NCBI GenBank assembly: GCA_030411725.1
Contig: MU839827.1
Span: 1,550,001-1,614,000, forward strand
Length of the DNA: 64,000 nt
Source: Echria macrotheca
Taxonomy: Eukaryota; Ascomycota; Sordariomycetes; Sordariales; Schizotheciaceae
Direction of reading: 5' to 3'
The position numbers and the translations under genes were made by a program. Shown in pieces: positions 1 to 10,381 of the stretch (position 1 is the first letter of the stretch; the number at the start of each line of letters is the position of its first letter). Below the pieces are notes generated by a model, which worked only from the letters and a program-made list of their open reading frames with translations, searched no databases and was not told where the DNA came from.

Positions 1-990
1 GGCTGCCCATGCCGACGTTCCAACACTGTCTGACGGGCATCCGCCATGGTCCCGTGCATATCCCGGACGAAAGGTTGGTTCAGAATGCTGTGATATCGTC
101 TGGATGAGAATCTAAAGCTGGCATGCGGGAAGAGGGTTGGCCGAACGAGCAGCTTCAACTGGCCCGAAATAACATGGGCTGACCATAACCGAGAGACAGA
201 GTAGTAGCTGTCTACTACCAGCTCGTTATCGATCGTATATCCCGTCGTTTCGAAGTAGGTTGGTGGCTGAGCGAGGTGTGCAGACTGAATCTGATTCAGA
301 TGAGGGTCGAAATTTGTTTCGAAGTCGAGCGCCGCCATGAACCCGGAGGAGCACGCTACAGCAGTTCTCACGAATGAGAAAATAGATGCAGCGCAGGATG
401 CCAGTGATTGCCGAACTTTTCTTGTTCCTGTCTCGTGCTCTTGCTATCGTCAAGCTAGGTACTGGCCAGGTGCTGCGCTATCTGCCATCTTCATCTAGCT
501 GCTGCGAGACCTGCCGCTTCCACCACGTCGCGGGCCTGCTGCGTGCTGGGCCTTCTAAGATTATCTGCGTTTTGAATACAGATGGGTATAGCTTTGTCTG
601 ATCATGTTGCTTGGCGTTTGTTCTCGGCCTCTTCTTCATCCCTCCTCTTGAATTCCATGTACAAAGCTTGACATCGCAGACGGCACGTCTCCTCGAGTCT
701 GGGTTGTCCACTGCCCTTCTCTCTGTGGTGTTTGGGATCCACTCCGACTCCATGTGGCGCGTCGGCATCCATTCATCCATGGGACCATAACAGCTCCAAG
801 ACCAAGGCCCTCCTGAAGTCCGGTTGTCTTTCAAGCCCATCCCGACATGCGCCCAGGGAGTTTGCCAAGCCTTCAGCGGCTGGCAAAAGACGACTACCCA
901 TCCGACCGGTGGGTCGCAGCCAAATCACGTTGGGCACCAAGGTGTAAAGCATCAACATTTCAAGGGGAGGTATAAGCTGAAATTCACTTA
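1..990 (-). other. No coding exon seen; presumed long intron of the Hrp1-like gene
   Basis: I find no RRM-like or other convincing coding segment on either strand. The stretch follows a consensus donor at 991-986 and most simply belongs to the second intron of the Hrp1-like gene, or to intron plus an alternative 5' region. No acceptor can be fixed without the next exon. Confidence 0.4.
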
Positions 991-991
991 C

Positions 992-1401
992 CCATCTTCT
1001 TTGGCGTTGGGTCCTCTGGTCGGGGGTGGGGGGGCCGACGGGGTGTTGTACGAGGCTACTGGCTGTTTCTCTTCCTGGTAGGAAGCAACGGCAGTCGGAC
1101 CGTCGCCCAAGTTAAAGTCGACATCGTCGTCCTCATCATCGTACTCCTCGTTGTTCATATGCGAATCCCCTCCATTATAATGTTGCTCCTGACCGTAGTC
1201 CTCGATGGACTCTTGTTTCATCTCAGTAGGCGGCTGGACGAGCTGGGAAGGCTCTGCAGCTGGCGGCGCCGCTGCCGTCCTGCCACCACCGTGTTCGTCA
1301 TCGCTGTACCTGCTGGGAGTCAGCCCGAGTCCTGTGCTCGTGGGATCTCATACGCACAAGTCGGCAAAGAGTTCGTCGTCAAAATTCTCGGGCTCTGTCA
1401 T
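992..1401 (-). CDS. 5' part of an Hrp1/Nab4-like hnRNP gene (partial)
   Basis: Two 5' exons are visible: 1401-1358 and 1309-992, separated by a 48-nt intron with donor GTGCGT and acceptor CAG. They encode about 120 residues. The start is acidic (MTEPENFDDELFADLYSDDE), a middle segment reads DDEDDDVDFNLGDG, and the visible end is GPNAKEDG. In fungal Hrp1-type RNA-binding proteins a similar acidic leader ending in KEDG runs directly into the first RRM (KMFIGGLNW); that comparison is from memory. The exon ends at a strong donor (GTAAGT, 991-986), and no RRM-coding sequence occurs in 990-1, so the second intron is at least 990 nt and both RRMs lie outside the window. The family binds pre-mRNA 3' ends and shuttles between nucleus and cytoplasm. 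The start is the only ATG giving this frame. Family assignment is moderate because only the low-complexity leader is present. Confidence 0.5.
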
Positions 1402-1966
1402 TTTGGCGATATTTGCTGTGTTGAGGATGAATGGATCGACTCGGAAGGGATGCGTAAGGCGAGGGTGTTGGGCAGGCACCCACGGTCGCCCACCAATTCT
1501 CGACCTCGCAAGTTTTAGAAAGCAGCAGCAGGGAACTGAGAAAAGAGGCAGAAGAAGGAATAATCAGCGACGGGCGACAAAAAGGCTTCGTGCGATGCGC
1601 GGTGGTGTGCGCAGCGAGTGTGCGATGAAAGCTGTTGATGTTGTTATTGTTGGTCGGTGGGAAGTGAAACCGAAGCCAAAAAGGAAAAGAGCCTCGCTGC
1701 GGTTCAAGAACGCTCCAGCTGTGGGTCTGATTGGGGCGCCGCGTTCCTCTTGGGCTGGTGCGGGGGAGTGCAGCGCACTGGCCAGGCGCCCGAGCAGTTG
1801 TCAGGTGGTGCACACACCTGTGGGGGAAGTGCCAACAGTGGGTCAGAGGTCTGCCAAACCGCCAACTTGGACTCGAACAGGACCCAATCTCGTCGAACTC
1901 GAACAAGTTTGCTGGCCATTCCGCGAACATCATGCCACTTCCACACTGCGACTCGAGGTAGCAACC
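1402..1966. promoter_or_regulatory. Divergent intergenic region, Hrp1-like gene / GYP1
   Basis: This 565-bp stretch separates two start codons pointing outward, so it should hold both promoters and both 5' leaders. I see no TATA box or distinct repeat. Open frames here are short and unsupported. Confidence 0.5.
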
Positions 1967-3994
1967 ATGTTTTCCTCTTCCGGGGGTGGAAAGAAGGCCC
2001 CTCCTCAGGTAAGGCGGCCTTGACGAGTCCCGTGTGCCTTGCTGACCTCACGGCGCCGCAGCAGGAGATGGTGCAAGTCGGTAAGTTTTGAAGCTATTCC
2101 GGCTGTTTCAGACATGCATGCTGACCTTATGATCATAGACAGGAGCGAGTATGGTTTCTAACTCTGCGCCTTGTAAACAAGTCTAACGTCGAGTCGCAGC
2201 TCTGCCTCGCCCTTCTGGAAGGCCCCTCAGCGAGAGACCCCGCCAACAAAGAAGACGCGCGACTCGAGCCTGGTCGTCGGCGCCGCCTACTCCCATGCAG
2301 ACATGCTCAAATTCGACTCTCTGTGTGTCTGGATACTCGGGATTGCCTTGCCGTTGCTGACATGCGGGACAGGAACCTCTCGAGCTCCGGGTCGCGACCA
2401 AGAACCCCGCCATCGTCATCCTCAACCCGCATCACCACCACATCCCCGCCAGCCCACAAGCCGAGTTCGGGGCTGTCATCGCCCCCCATCAAAACCTACG
2501 CCAATTTTCTGTCCAACACCAACGATGACTGGAACGCGGACGAGCCGGACGATATGTACGATTATGAGGATGACGATGGGGACGACTTTGGGCTGCCCAG
2601 CCTGTCGAACATGAAGAGGAAGTCTCAGCGGAGGGCGGCGCAAAACAAAACAGATTTTGCTGGGGGAAGTTCACGATTAGACGACGGATTGGATACCACG
2701 CGGGCTCGGAGATATTCCAACAGCGCCGATATTGCGATAGAGCGGCCCACTTCTACCTATCCGATGCCTAAGAAGAGCGAGGGCAAGATCCTGAGACCAC
2801 AGTACAAGGATATCCTGCGAGACCCAGCAAACGCCCTCCATTTGATCAACCATCCTTCGATACCAGCCAATGCGACACCGAAAGAAGTAGACGCCATCAA
2901 TTCAAGGATCACGAGGATCAACAAATTCAAGAAGATCCTCCAAGCGTCCACAATACCCCTTGCCGACCTCAGAGCGGCAGCATGGTCTGGGGTGCCGGAA
3001 GAAGTCCGCGCCATGACATGGCAGTTGCTCCTTAGCTATCTCCCGACGAGTAGTGAAAGGAGGGTGGCCACACTGGAGCGGAAACGGAAAGAATATCTCG
3101 ACGGTGTCCGGCTAGCATTTGAGAGAGGTGGCACATCGGCTCCGACGGCCAAGGGCGGTGTTCGCGGCCTGGACGAGGCTATCTGGCATCAAATCAGTAT
3201 TGATGTGCCGCGCACTAACCCACACATTGAGTTGTACGGATATGAAGCGACACAGCGATCACTGGAGCGTATTCTGTACGTGTGGGCGGTGCGACATCCA
3301 GCAAGTGGCTACGTGCAAGGGATAAATGACCTTGTTACTCCTTTCTGGCAGGTGTTTCTGGGTACATACATCACCGACCCGGACATCGAGAGCGGCATGG
3401 ACCCTGGCCAGCTCCCGAAGGCGGTGCTGGACGCTGTTGAGGCTGACTCGTTTTGGTGCTTGACAAAACTTCTGGATGGCATACAAGATCATTACATTGT
3501 CGCACAGCCAGGTATCCAACGACAGGTGGCGGCTCTGCGGGACCTCACGGCACGTATTGACGGAGGGTTAGCGAAGCACCTCGAAAAGGAAAACGTCGAG
3601 TTTATACAGTTTAGCTTCCGCTGGATGAATTGTCTCTTGATGAGAGAAATCAGCGTCAAGAACACGATCCGGATGTGGGATACATACATGGTAAGCACTT
3701 TTTTTCTGCGGGTTTGTGTCGACTAACACCCGACAGGCCGAAGAACAAGGCTTCTCCGAGTTTCATCTCTACGTGTGCGCCGCATTTTTGGTCAAGTGGT
3801 CGGACAAGCTCGTCAAGATGGACTTTCAGGAGATTATGATGTTTTTGCAGTCGCTGCCGACGCGCGAGTGGACCGAGAAGGACATTGAGCTGCTGCTCAG
3901 CGAGGCGTACATCTGGCAGAGTCTGTTCAAGGGGTCTTCTGCCCATCTCCGGGGCCCAACCAGCCGGACACCTTCTGCGAATTTCCAGCTGTAA
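1967..3994 (+). CDS. gyp1: TBC-domain Rab GTPase-activating protein, GYP1 type
   Basis: Gyp1-type proteins stimulate GTP hydrolysis by Ypt1/Rab1-class GTPases at the Golgi. Six exons join in frame: 1967-2008, 2062-2080, 2139-2148, 2200-2322, 2373-3690 and 3737-3994, giving 589 residues. All introns are GT-AG. The N-terminal third is disordered, with SPFWKAP, a Pro/Ser tract and an acidic DDW..DEPDDMYDYEDDDGDD segment. The TBC domain fills about residues 270-560. It keeps both catalytic fingers: IDVPRTNP (Arg near residue 345) and YVQGIND (Gln near 378). The end is conserved, with AEEQGFSEFHLYVCAAFL and LPTREWTEKD. The ATG at 1967 was chosen because it is the first that splices into the conserved frame. 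Third exon is only 10 nt. The gene converges on the NASP-type gene. TBC-GAP identity is firm; the GYP1 subgroup is likely. Confidence 0.9.
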
Positions 3995-4790
3995 CAGAGA
4001 TTACTGTTTTTTGGGGCGAGGGGTATTATGAAAAGTTCTAGGATAGCGTATACTACGGTAGCGTGGTGGTCGGTTAGCACTGTTGGAGTTTATATACATA
4101 TACTAATGCAAGCAAGTCAACGTTGAGTGTTGGGATTGCGCCATGGACTTTGCTGAGTGAGATCTAACCGCAGATGAGAGGAGACCTGGCAGAGCCTAAT
4201 GATCCTTTCCTCTTTGCTACCTTATTCCATATCGGTACTGCTCGTGGTTAGTACACTGTTTTCCTCGCGGCAGCCAACAATAAGTTCATTCACATATGGC
4301 GTATCGAACGAGGGAGCATCATCATTCCAGTCCCGGTCGGTAATCATTTTATTTTAATTCATTGACCCTCAAGAAAAAGTAGAACCCGCCTCCGAATTGT
4401 TTGTTGGTACACATGAACAAAAAGAAGAACGAAACTCTCGACCGGAGTATTTTGTTGCCGACCATTGCCGACCAGACCCCTGACCAGACCAGACCAGATC
4501 AGACCGGACCCCCAAAAAGTAATCGTCACCCAACAACACCAAGCACGACCTCCAGAGACTCCTTTCCTCGTTTTCAGTACACACAACATTTCCTCCCATT
4601 CCTTTTCTCTTTCCCCTTTCCCCCTTTCCCCTTTCACCCTGTTACTCCCTCCCAGCCAACCATCCACCAAGGCAACTCACAAAACAAACCCAAGACCCCA
4701 GGCAGCCAGGAGGCAGGCAGGTATCGACAACGAAACGAAAAAAGGGAACCAACCCAGCTCATCCAATCAAACACCCCTGTTGACAAGAGA
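3995..4790. other. Convergent 3' intergenic region
   Basis: The stretch lies between the stop of the Rab-GAP and the stop of the histone chaperone and should hold both 3' UTRs and terminators. It contains pyrimidine-rich tracts (CCTTTTCTC type, about 4600-4640) and CAGACC-type direct repeats near 4470-4510. I see no gene. Confidence 0.5.
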
Positions 4791-6308
4791 TCATGATTGT
4801 TCAGCCGCCGCCGTCGCCGTCACCGTCGCTCCCTCCTCCTTAACCTTCTTCGCCTTATCCCCCTCCTCACCACCACCAGCAGCGCTCTCCTCAATCTTGC
4901 GCTTCTTCCTCACAAGTCCCGTCAGGTCATTCGCATTCCTCTTCACCTCCTCGTCCACCTCCTTCTCCACGCCCCCAGCGCCTCCGCCCGACGCAGCCTG
5001 CGGGGGCGGCAGTCCCAGGGCAGAGTGGATATCGATAGGCGGCTTCCTTAGATCCGCGAGGCGCTGCTCCATGTCGGCAATGATTTCCTTCACTTCGGCG
5101 ATCTGCTGGCGCGTGACCTCGTTGTCCTCGGGGCTGTGGAGCGTGGCGAGCTCGACCTCCTTGTTCTGCAGCTTGAGCTTGGTCGAGGCTATGGCGGCTG
5201 CTAACTCGGATGCGGCCTCGTCGCGCAGGGATTGGTCTACTACTCCTGTTCCGGCGGCGCCTCCTCCTGATTTCTCGTCCGAGCCGGCGTCATTGTCGTC
5301 GTTGTCGTCGGACGACTTGGTGACTGAGGCGAACTCGAGCGCGAGGGAGAGCTTGAAGTGCGCCTCGGCGATGATTTCGGATTCCTGCGGGTAGAGGTCT
5401 TGTTTGTATTTCAGGGACGCGCGGGAGTCGGTGATTGCGTTGGGATATCTGTTTAGCCCCAACAAAATTAGCAAGGCGCGCTCTCAAGAAATGGGTGACG
5501 ACAAGCTGGACGGGTGTGTGCGCAATTACCTCTCATTCTCGAGAGAGATCTCGGCCAGCAGGTCGTGCGTATCCCCGAGGCGCTCCTTGATGTGTCGGAC
5601 TGCAGGGTTGATCACGTTATCCGCCTCTTCTTCCTTGGAGACCTCCTTCCCCTTGTCGTTTTCCGGCTCCGGCTGTGATACAATCTCCAACTTCTTGGTG
5701 AAGAGTAGGCGCGCCAGATCCAAAACCTCGAATGCGACCGCCAAATCATCCTCTTCCTCCTCTTCCTCACCCCCCTCGGCCTCTTCCGCCTCCTCGTCCG
5801 AGTCCTCAACGTCCTCGTCGCCCTCAAACTGGAAGAGGGGCTTCTTCTCGGGCGCGGGCGCCGTCTTGGCCGCCTCCTTGGCCACCTTGTCGGCCGTCTG
5901 ATTGATCACCTCGTCCACCTTGGTCTCGAGGTTCTTGCCGTTCTGGCCGCCGTTCGCGTCGCCATTGGACGATGACGTCTTCGCTTTTTTCGACGGTGCC
6001 GCCTTTGGCTTTTTTGTGTCGGGCGCCTTACCGCCCAGCACGTCGCTCTTGCCCTGGCCTACCTTGAACAGGGCGCGGCCGTACAGGAACAAGATCTCGG
6101 CGTTGTCGGGGTTCATCTCGCCGTTCATCTCGGCCTGCATCTCGGCCGCCTGCGCATACACCTCGGCAGCGCCCTCGTAGTCCTTGCGCGCGTACAGCGC
6201 CGTCGCCTTGGCTGATAGGTCGGCGAGGGAGACTTTCAGGCTCAGCGCGGCCTGCTCCGGGTCGAGCTCCATGGGCGTCGCGGTGCCGCTGGCCGTTGGC
6301 GTGGCCAT
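4791..6308 (-). CDS. NASP/Sim3/Hif1-family histone H3-H4 chaperone (SHNi-TPR)
   Basis: Two exons, 6308-5530 and 5448-4791, flank an 81-nt intron and encode 478 residues. The N-terminus carries a TPR-like helix pair (residues about 20-85, ALYARKDYEGAAEVYAQA). A basic and acidic linker follows, including a DSDEEAEEAEGGEEEEEEDD run near 170-190 that would insert into the TPR, as in NASP. The SHNi-TPR repeat straddles the splice junction: SLENERYPNAITDSRASL then YPQESEIIAEAHFKLSLALE. A coiled coil follows, and the C-terminus has a basic RKKRKIEE signal typical of nuclear import. Proteins of this family escort H3-H4 dimers and help deposit centromeric H3 (Sim3, NASP). The start is the first ATG in frame and is followed by a conserved TPR. 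The gene is divergent from the PPCDC gene. Confidence 0.85.
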
Positions 6309-7290
6309 GGTTGTGGTGGGGAGTGGATTGGTTTGTGTGGTTAGGTGGGTGCGAAAGCCAAGGTAGGTGCAATTGCTACGGGTGTTGTTTGGGATGGCGT
6401 TTGCGATTGACAGGTTTCAATTCGTCGGATTCTGGTTAGAACTTGGATAGCTTTTGAGAGTGGGCGCCGTTGAGATGGAGCTTGTGACGCGACCACTGTC
6501 AGCCCACTGCAGACGCGTCCCATTGTTTCACAGGGTGAAAATCCGGGGTCGGTGGGGCTGTGGTCAATTGCGTGCAGCTGGGGTCGAAACAGGAGACCAC
6601 ACAGCTGATTAGAAGACTCTACGGTTTAGATGTCCATCATCTTCAAAAATTGCAAGGAAATTTCAAACATGGTCTATAAAGCCTGCAGAAAATCGCAGTG
6701 ACAACAGAGGCTATGATCCCAACATCGTGGAGTTTATGATTTGAGGTAAGGTTATGACGTCGCAGCTTTGGGAGGCAACGGCCGGCTTCCACGGGTTCTC
6801 ATCTTTCTCTTGAAAGTCTAGACTCCGGCAGTCAGGTGGTGGGGAAAAACGTCACTGCATCGTAAGGTTTCTGAGATCTCACACCAGATAATCAGCGGGA
6901 CAAAGGGAGGCTACCACGGTCACCGGCAGCGGCATCGCCCCGGTTCAGGCCCGATGACGGAGCAAAGTCGGGGTTGTCTGCGAGAAGCCATGAGTCCATG
7001 ACAAGCTGCCGGCGCAAGCCGTTTGTCAGCCTCGAGGTTATTCATGATCGGCCGACAGATAAAGTCCACACCGGGTCGCGCAAAACTCCAGAGCAAGTCT
7101 TGGCATGGCAGTCACCACTTTCTCTCACCTTCAGATTCCGCATTAGGAAGTAATAGCCATCCATATATTTTTTTGCCAAGCCCATTGAACTTGTGAAGCG
7201 AACATCTTCTCCGCACTTTGCTTCCGTCTTACCTTATCCATACATCTCTTCCCTCAAGACCTACGAGACACCGCACATACGACCAGCAAG
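6309..7290. promoter_or_regulatory. Divergent promoter region, NASP-type / PPCDC
   Basis: This 982-bp region separates two outward start codons. It has no supportable open frame. A pyrimidine-rich leader (ACCTTATCCATACATCTCTTCCC) precedes the PPCDC start at about 7225-7255. Confidence 0.5.
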
Positions 7291-8817
7291 ATGCTATCCT
7301 TCATCTCCAACTCCCACGACCCGCACTACCTCCGGCAGCGGGCCAACTCGCTCGAGAACATCACGGCCTCGCGCAGAGACTCGCACCGCAAGCACCTACT
7401 TCTTGCGTGAGCACTTCTTTCTCGTGTGCATATATATCTTCCGAGTGATATCTAATCCCCGAAATAGAGCATCCGGCTCCGTAGCCACCATCAAGAGCAA
7501 GCCAACCCCTTGAATTTTTTGAGAGATGGTGCATAGATCTAACAACGGGCTACAGTCCCCGAAATCATCAAGGCCCTGTCCAAATACGAGGGCTCCCTGT
7601 CGATCCGCATCGTCCTGACCAGCTCGGCCCGCCAGTTCCTAAACGGCCAGAACGACGAGCAGCCCACCGTGTCGTCGCTGCTGCATCTGCCCAATGTCGA
7701 TGCCGTCTACGATGATGCCGACGAGTGGGGTCCCCAGCCGTGGAAGCGCGGTGCGAGTATTCTTCATATCGAGTGCGTTTTTTGACTCCCCCTTTTATAC
7801 TAGACCTAATAGCTGATGATATTGGCGGCGCTACAGACTACGAAGATGTACTGTATCCTACAAGTTCCCGCTTTCCCAAGAGATATTTTCACTAACGAGA
7901 ATGCGATCCAAATAAGGGGCCGATATGCTCGTCATAGCACGTAAGCCCACCACACCCCCCCTTTTTTCCCTTCCCCCTTTCATCCTCACCTAGAAGAAAT
8001 CTCCCCTTTCCTCCCCCTTTTCATCCCTCACACACAGAGAGAGAAAACTAACATGCCTACCTACCTACAGCACTCAGCGCCAACACGCTAGCCAAGATCG
8101 TAAACGGCATGAGCGACAACCTCCTGACCTCGGGTATGTATTTATTTCACCGCGTCCCCTCTCTATCTATTTGTGTAACACAAAACTAACATAACAAAAA
8201 AGTAATCCGCGCATGGGACACAGACGGCAGCATCGACATGAAGAAGAAGGTCATTGCCGTCGCGCCCGCCATGAACTCCGTATGTCCCTTTTATTCTCTT
8301 ACACCAAGAAAAGTGACTTGACTGACACAAATAAAAAGGCAATGTGGCGACACCCCATCACCGCAAAGCAGATCCGCACGCTGACCGAGGACTGGGGCGT
8401 CAAGGAAGCCGTCGCTGCTGTGGCGGATGGTGAGGCCGGCGAGCAAAAGGAGCAGATACAGGAGGGGTGGTTCCAGGTTATCAAGGTTCGTTTTCTATCC
8501 CACTCCCCCCCTTTTTACAGACGATGATGGCTGACATGACTGCTCAAAAGCCGATTTCCAAGTTTGTATCCCCATCGATTATGTAAGATGGATGATGTAC
8601 TAATTCGTTGGACAGAACACTCGCGTGCGGTGATACAGGCGGTAAGATAAACTCCCTCCTATTTTAGTCTAAATCCTTGGGTGTTTGGTATACTTAAGAT
8701 GAGTGTGGGTGTGTGCTGATGATATATATACACACATACACAGACGGCGCAATGGCTTCGGTCCCTACTATTGTTGAGGTGATTGAAGCACGGCTTGGTT
8801 TGGGTCAGGAGTCCTGA
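7291..8817 (+). CDS. Phosphopantothenoylcysteine decarboxylase (HFCD flavoprotein)
   Basis: The enzyme decarboxylates 4'-phosphopantothenoylcysteine to 4'-phosphopantetheine, the third step of CoA synthesis, using FMN. Eleven exons join to 264 residues: 7291-7406, 7468-7496, 7556-7772, 7837-7847, 7917-7940, 8071-8133, 8203-8279, 8339-8485, 8551-8561, 8616-8641 and 8744-8817. The catalytic His is in LHIELRRWAD (residue about 119). The PxMNxxMW substrate motif is PAMNSAMW (175-182). The active Cys is in LACGDTGDGAM (Cys236). The flavin-binding start is KHLLLAASGSVATIK. Every hallmark of PPCDC/Hal3 proteins is present, and the lack of a long acidic tail argues for an enzyme rather than a Hal3-type phosphatase inhibitor. 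Intron 2 (7497-7555) is GC-AG; two exons are 11 nt. The gene converges on the CCCH gene. Confidence 0.93.
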
Positions 8818-10381
8818 TGGGAATCGCAACCCGATGGGAAGTTGCATTGGTTAGTTGGTTACAAGAGTAGGTACATGTAAGAAGAAGGAGGGTCATCCAC
8901 ACGGAGAATGAGCACATGAGAGGGGAGAATGTTTTAGTCTTCTTATGATCTTCTGAGAACCTGGGTTATTATCCTCACTCACAGTCCCATATAATGAATG
9001 CACTGGGATGGATAGCTGTGAGTGTGTGAACGGAGAATGTTTTAGTCTCTTATGGTTAGAACCTGGGTCATTATCCTTACTCACAGTCCCAGATAATGCT
9101 TGGACTGGGATAGCTGTGAGTGTGATTTCCGAAGGGAGGGAATTTCTTTGTCACAGCTTTACGATTAGCATGATCACCAGGGATACTTGGACGTGGTTCA
9201 TTCTCGGCTATCTAGGACGGTGGGAGGAAACCAGGTAATGAGTCAGTCAGGCTGGCATGGTATCGTGCAGTACAGGAAGCAGCCGTAGTAACAAAGCAAC
9301 AACGGCACCAGAATTATCTCCCTTCCATCCATTCCATCCGTTCCATCGTCGTGATTCCATCACCCGCTCGATCCATTCCATCCCTTGGATCCGCTGTCCA
9401 CCACCACCACCAATGAAGCCCAAGCCCAAGCAACAAACCACGTCTTCCAACGAAATTATACCGCCCATAGAACCAGTCCAGCCCCATAAAATACTCCTCC
9501 AAACTCCTCAGGACCAGACCACCCAGAAGAAGAAAAGAAAAAAAAAACACAGCAGACCCGACGCTGATCTCGCTCCACGAATGCATGCTCCCCTTCCTTT
9601 CCTTCAATCCCTCGCTGCCCTGGTAATAACACCGTGGAACTGATTCTATGGGTCCATACTCCATCACCAAATAATCCCACACACACACAGAAACACCACC
9701 ACCCCAGGAGGAAAAAAAGCCGGATTGTCCTCCTCGAAGAGTGAGAGACGGAAGTTGATGGGTGGGACGAATCCCCATCCCGGCGATTTTCCCCTTAGAT
9801 CATCCTTTCCTTCTTCGGCGGGAAGAAAAGGGAAACAGAGCGTCCCAACGGCAGACAGCCGAAAACCGAGCAGAGAGAAAATGCCTTCCCACGAGACACC
9901 GAGACAGGCGACCAGCACTTTTTCAAACTTTTCTTTTTTTTCAAAGAAAAAAAAAGAAAAAGTATCGCCGGGCAGGGAACTTGACTTGATCCCATAGTAA
10001 ACCCCGGTGTCCGACCTGCCGCGCAGGAAAAAACTTGGTCGAGGCCGAAAAATGGCGCCAGGAGAAACCTGCGCCGGGCCGAAATTATCGTGTGGGAGGC
10101 TTTTCTCGAAAACTAATCATATACAGCCGAGCAGAATCGAAAGTCGTAAAATACATGGGGCGGCACATGCCGGCGACCCCGAAGAATCTCGTTCAAGTCT
10201 GGCGGGAGGCTTCCGAAATGCGGCCATGATATCGTTATTAGCGGCCCGAAAAACGCTCCCGGTGAGTACTCTGACAGTTGTGGTTCCCTCGCTCCTCTCG
10301 ACGCGTCCCGGCCAGAATCGACACGTCGTGCCGCGCAGTACAGCTTGGCGGCGAGGGAGGACAGCAGCCGGACGTGCCCGA
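8818..10381. other. Convergent intergenic region with hairpin repeats and degenerate ATTCC tract
   Basis: The region lies between two stop codons facing each other. It holds the tandem hairpin repeat at 8924-9124 and a degenerate pentamer tract built from CCATTCCATC-like units at about 9320-9390. No gene is supportable; the open frames here are low-complexity. Confidence 0.5.
8924..9124. repeat. Two imperfect ~95-103 bp tandem copies, each with an inverted repeat
   Basis: Copy 1 is 8924-9026 and copy 2 is 9032-9124. Both begin GGAGAATGTTTTAGTCT, share AACCTGGGT and ACTCACAGTCCCA, and end GATAGCTGTGAGTGTG. In copy 2, ACTCACAG (9079-9086) is the inverse complement of CTGTGAGT (9114-9121), and TCCCAG pairs with CTGGGA inside it, so each copy can fold into a hairpin. 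Copies differ by small indels and substitutions. The function is unknown. Confidence 0.75.

Noticed and set aside
9257..9643. 128-codon plus-strand open frame
   Set aside because: It arises from the degenerate CCATTCCATC tract (SIHSIP/FHPFHPF repeats) and has no conserved motif.
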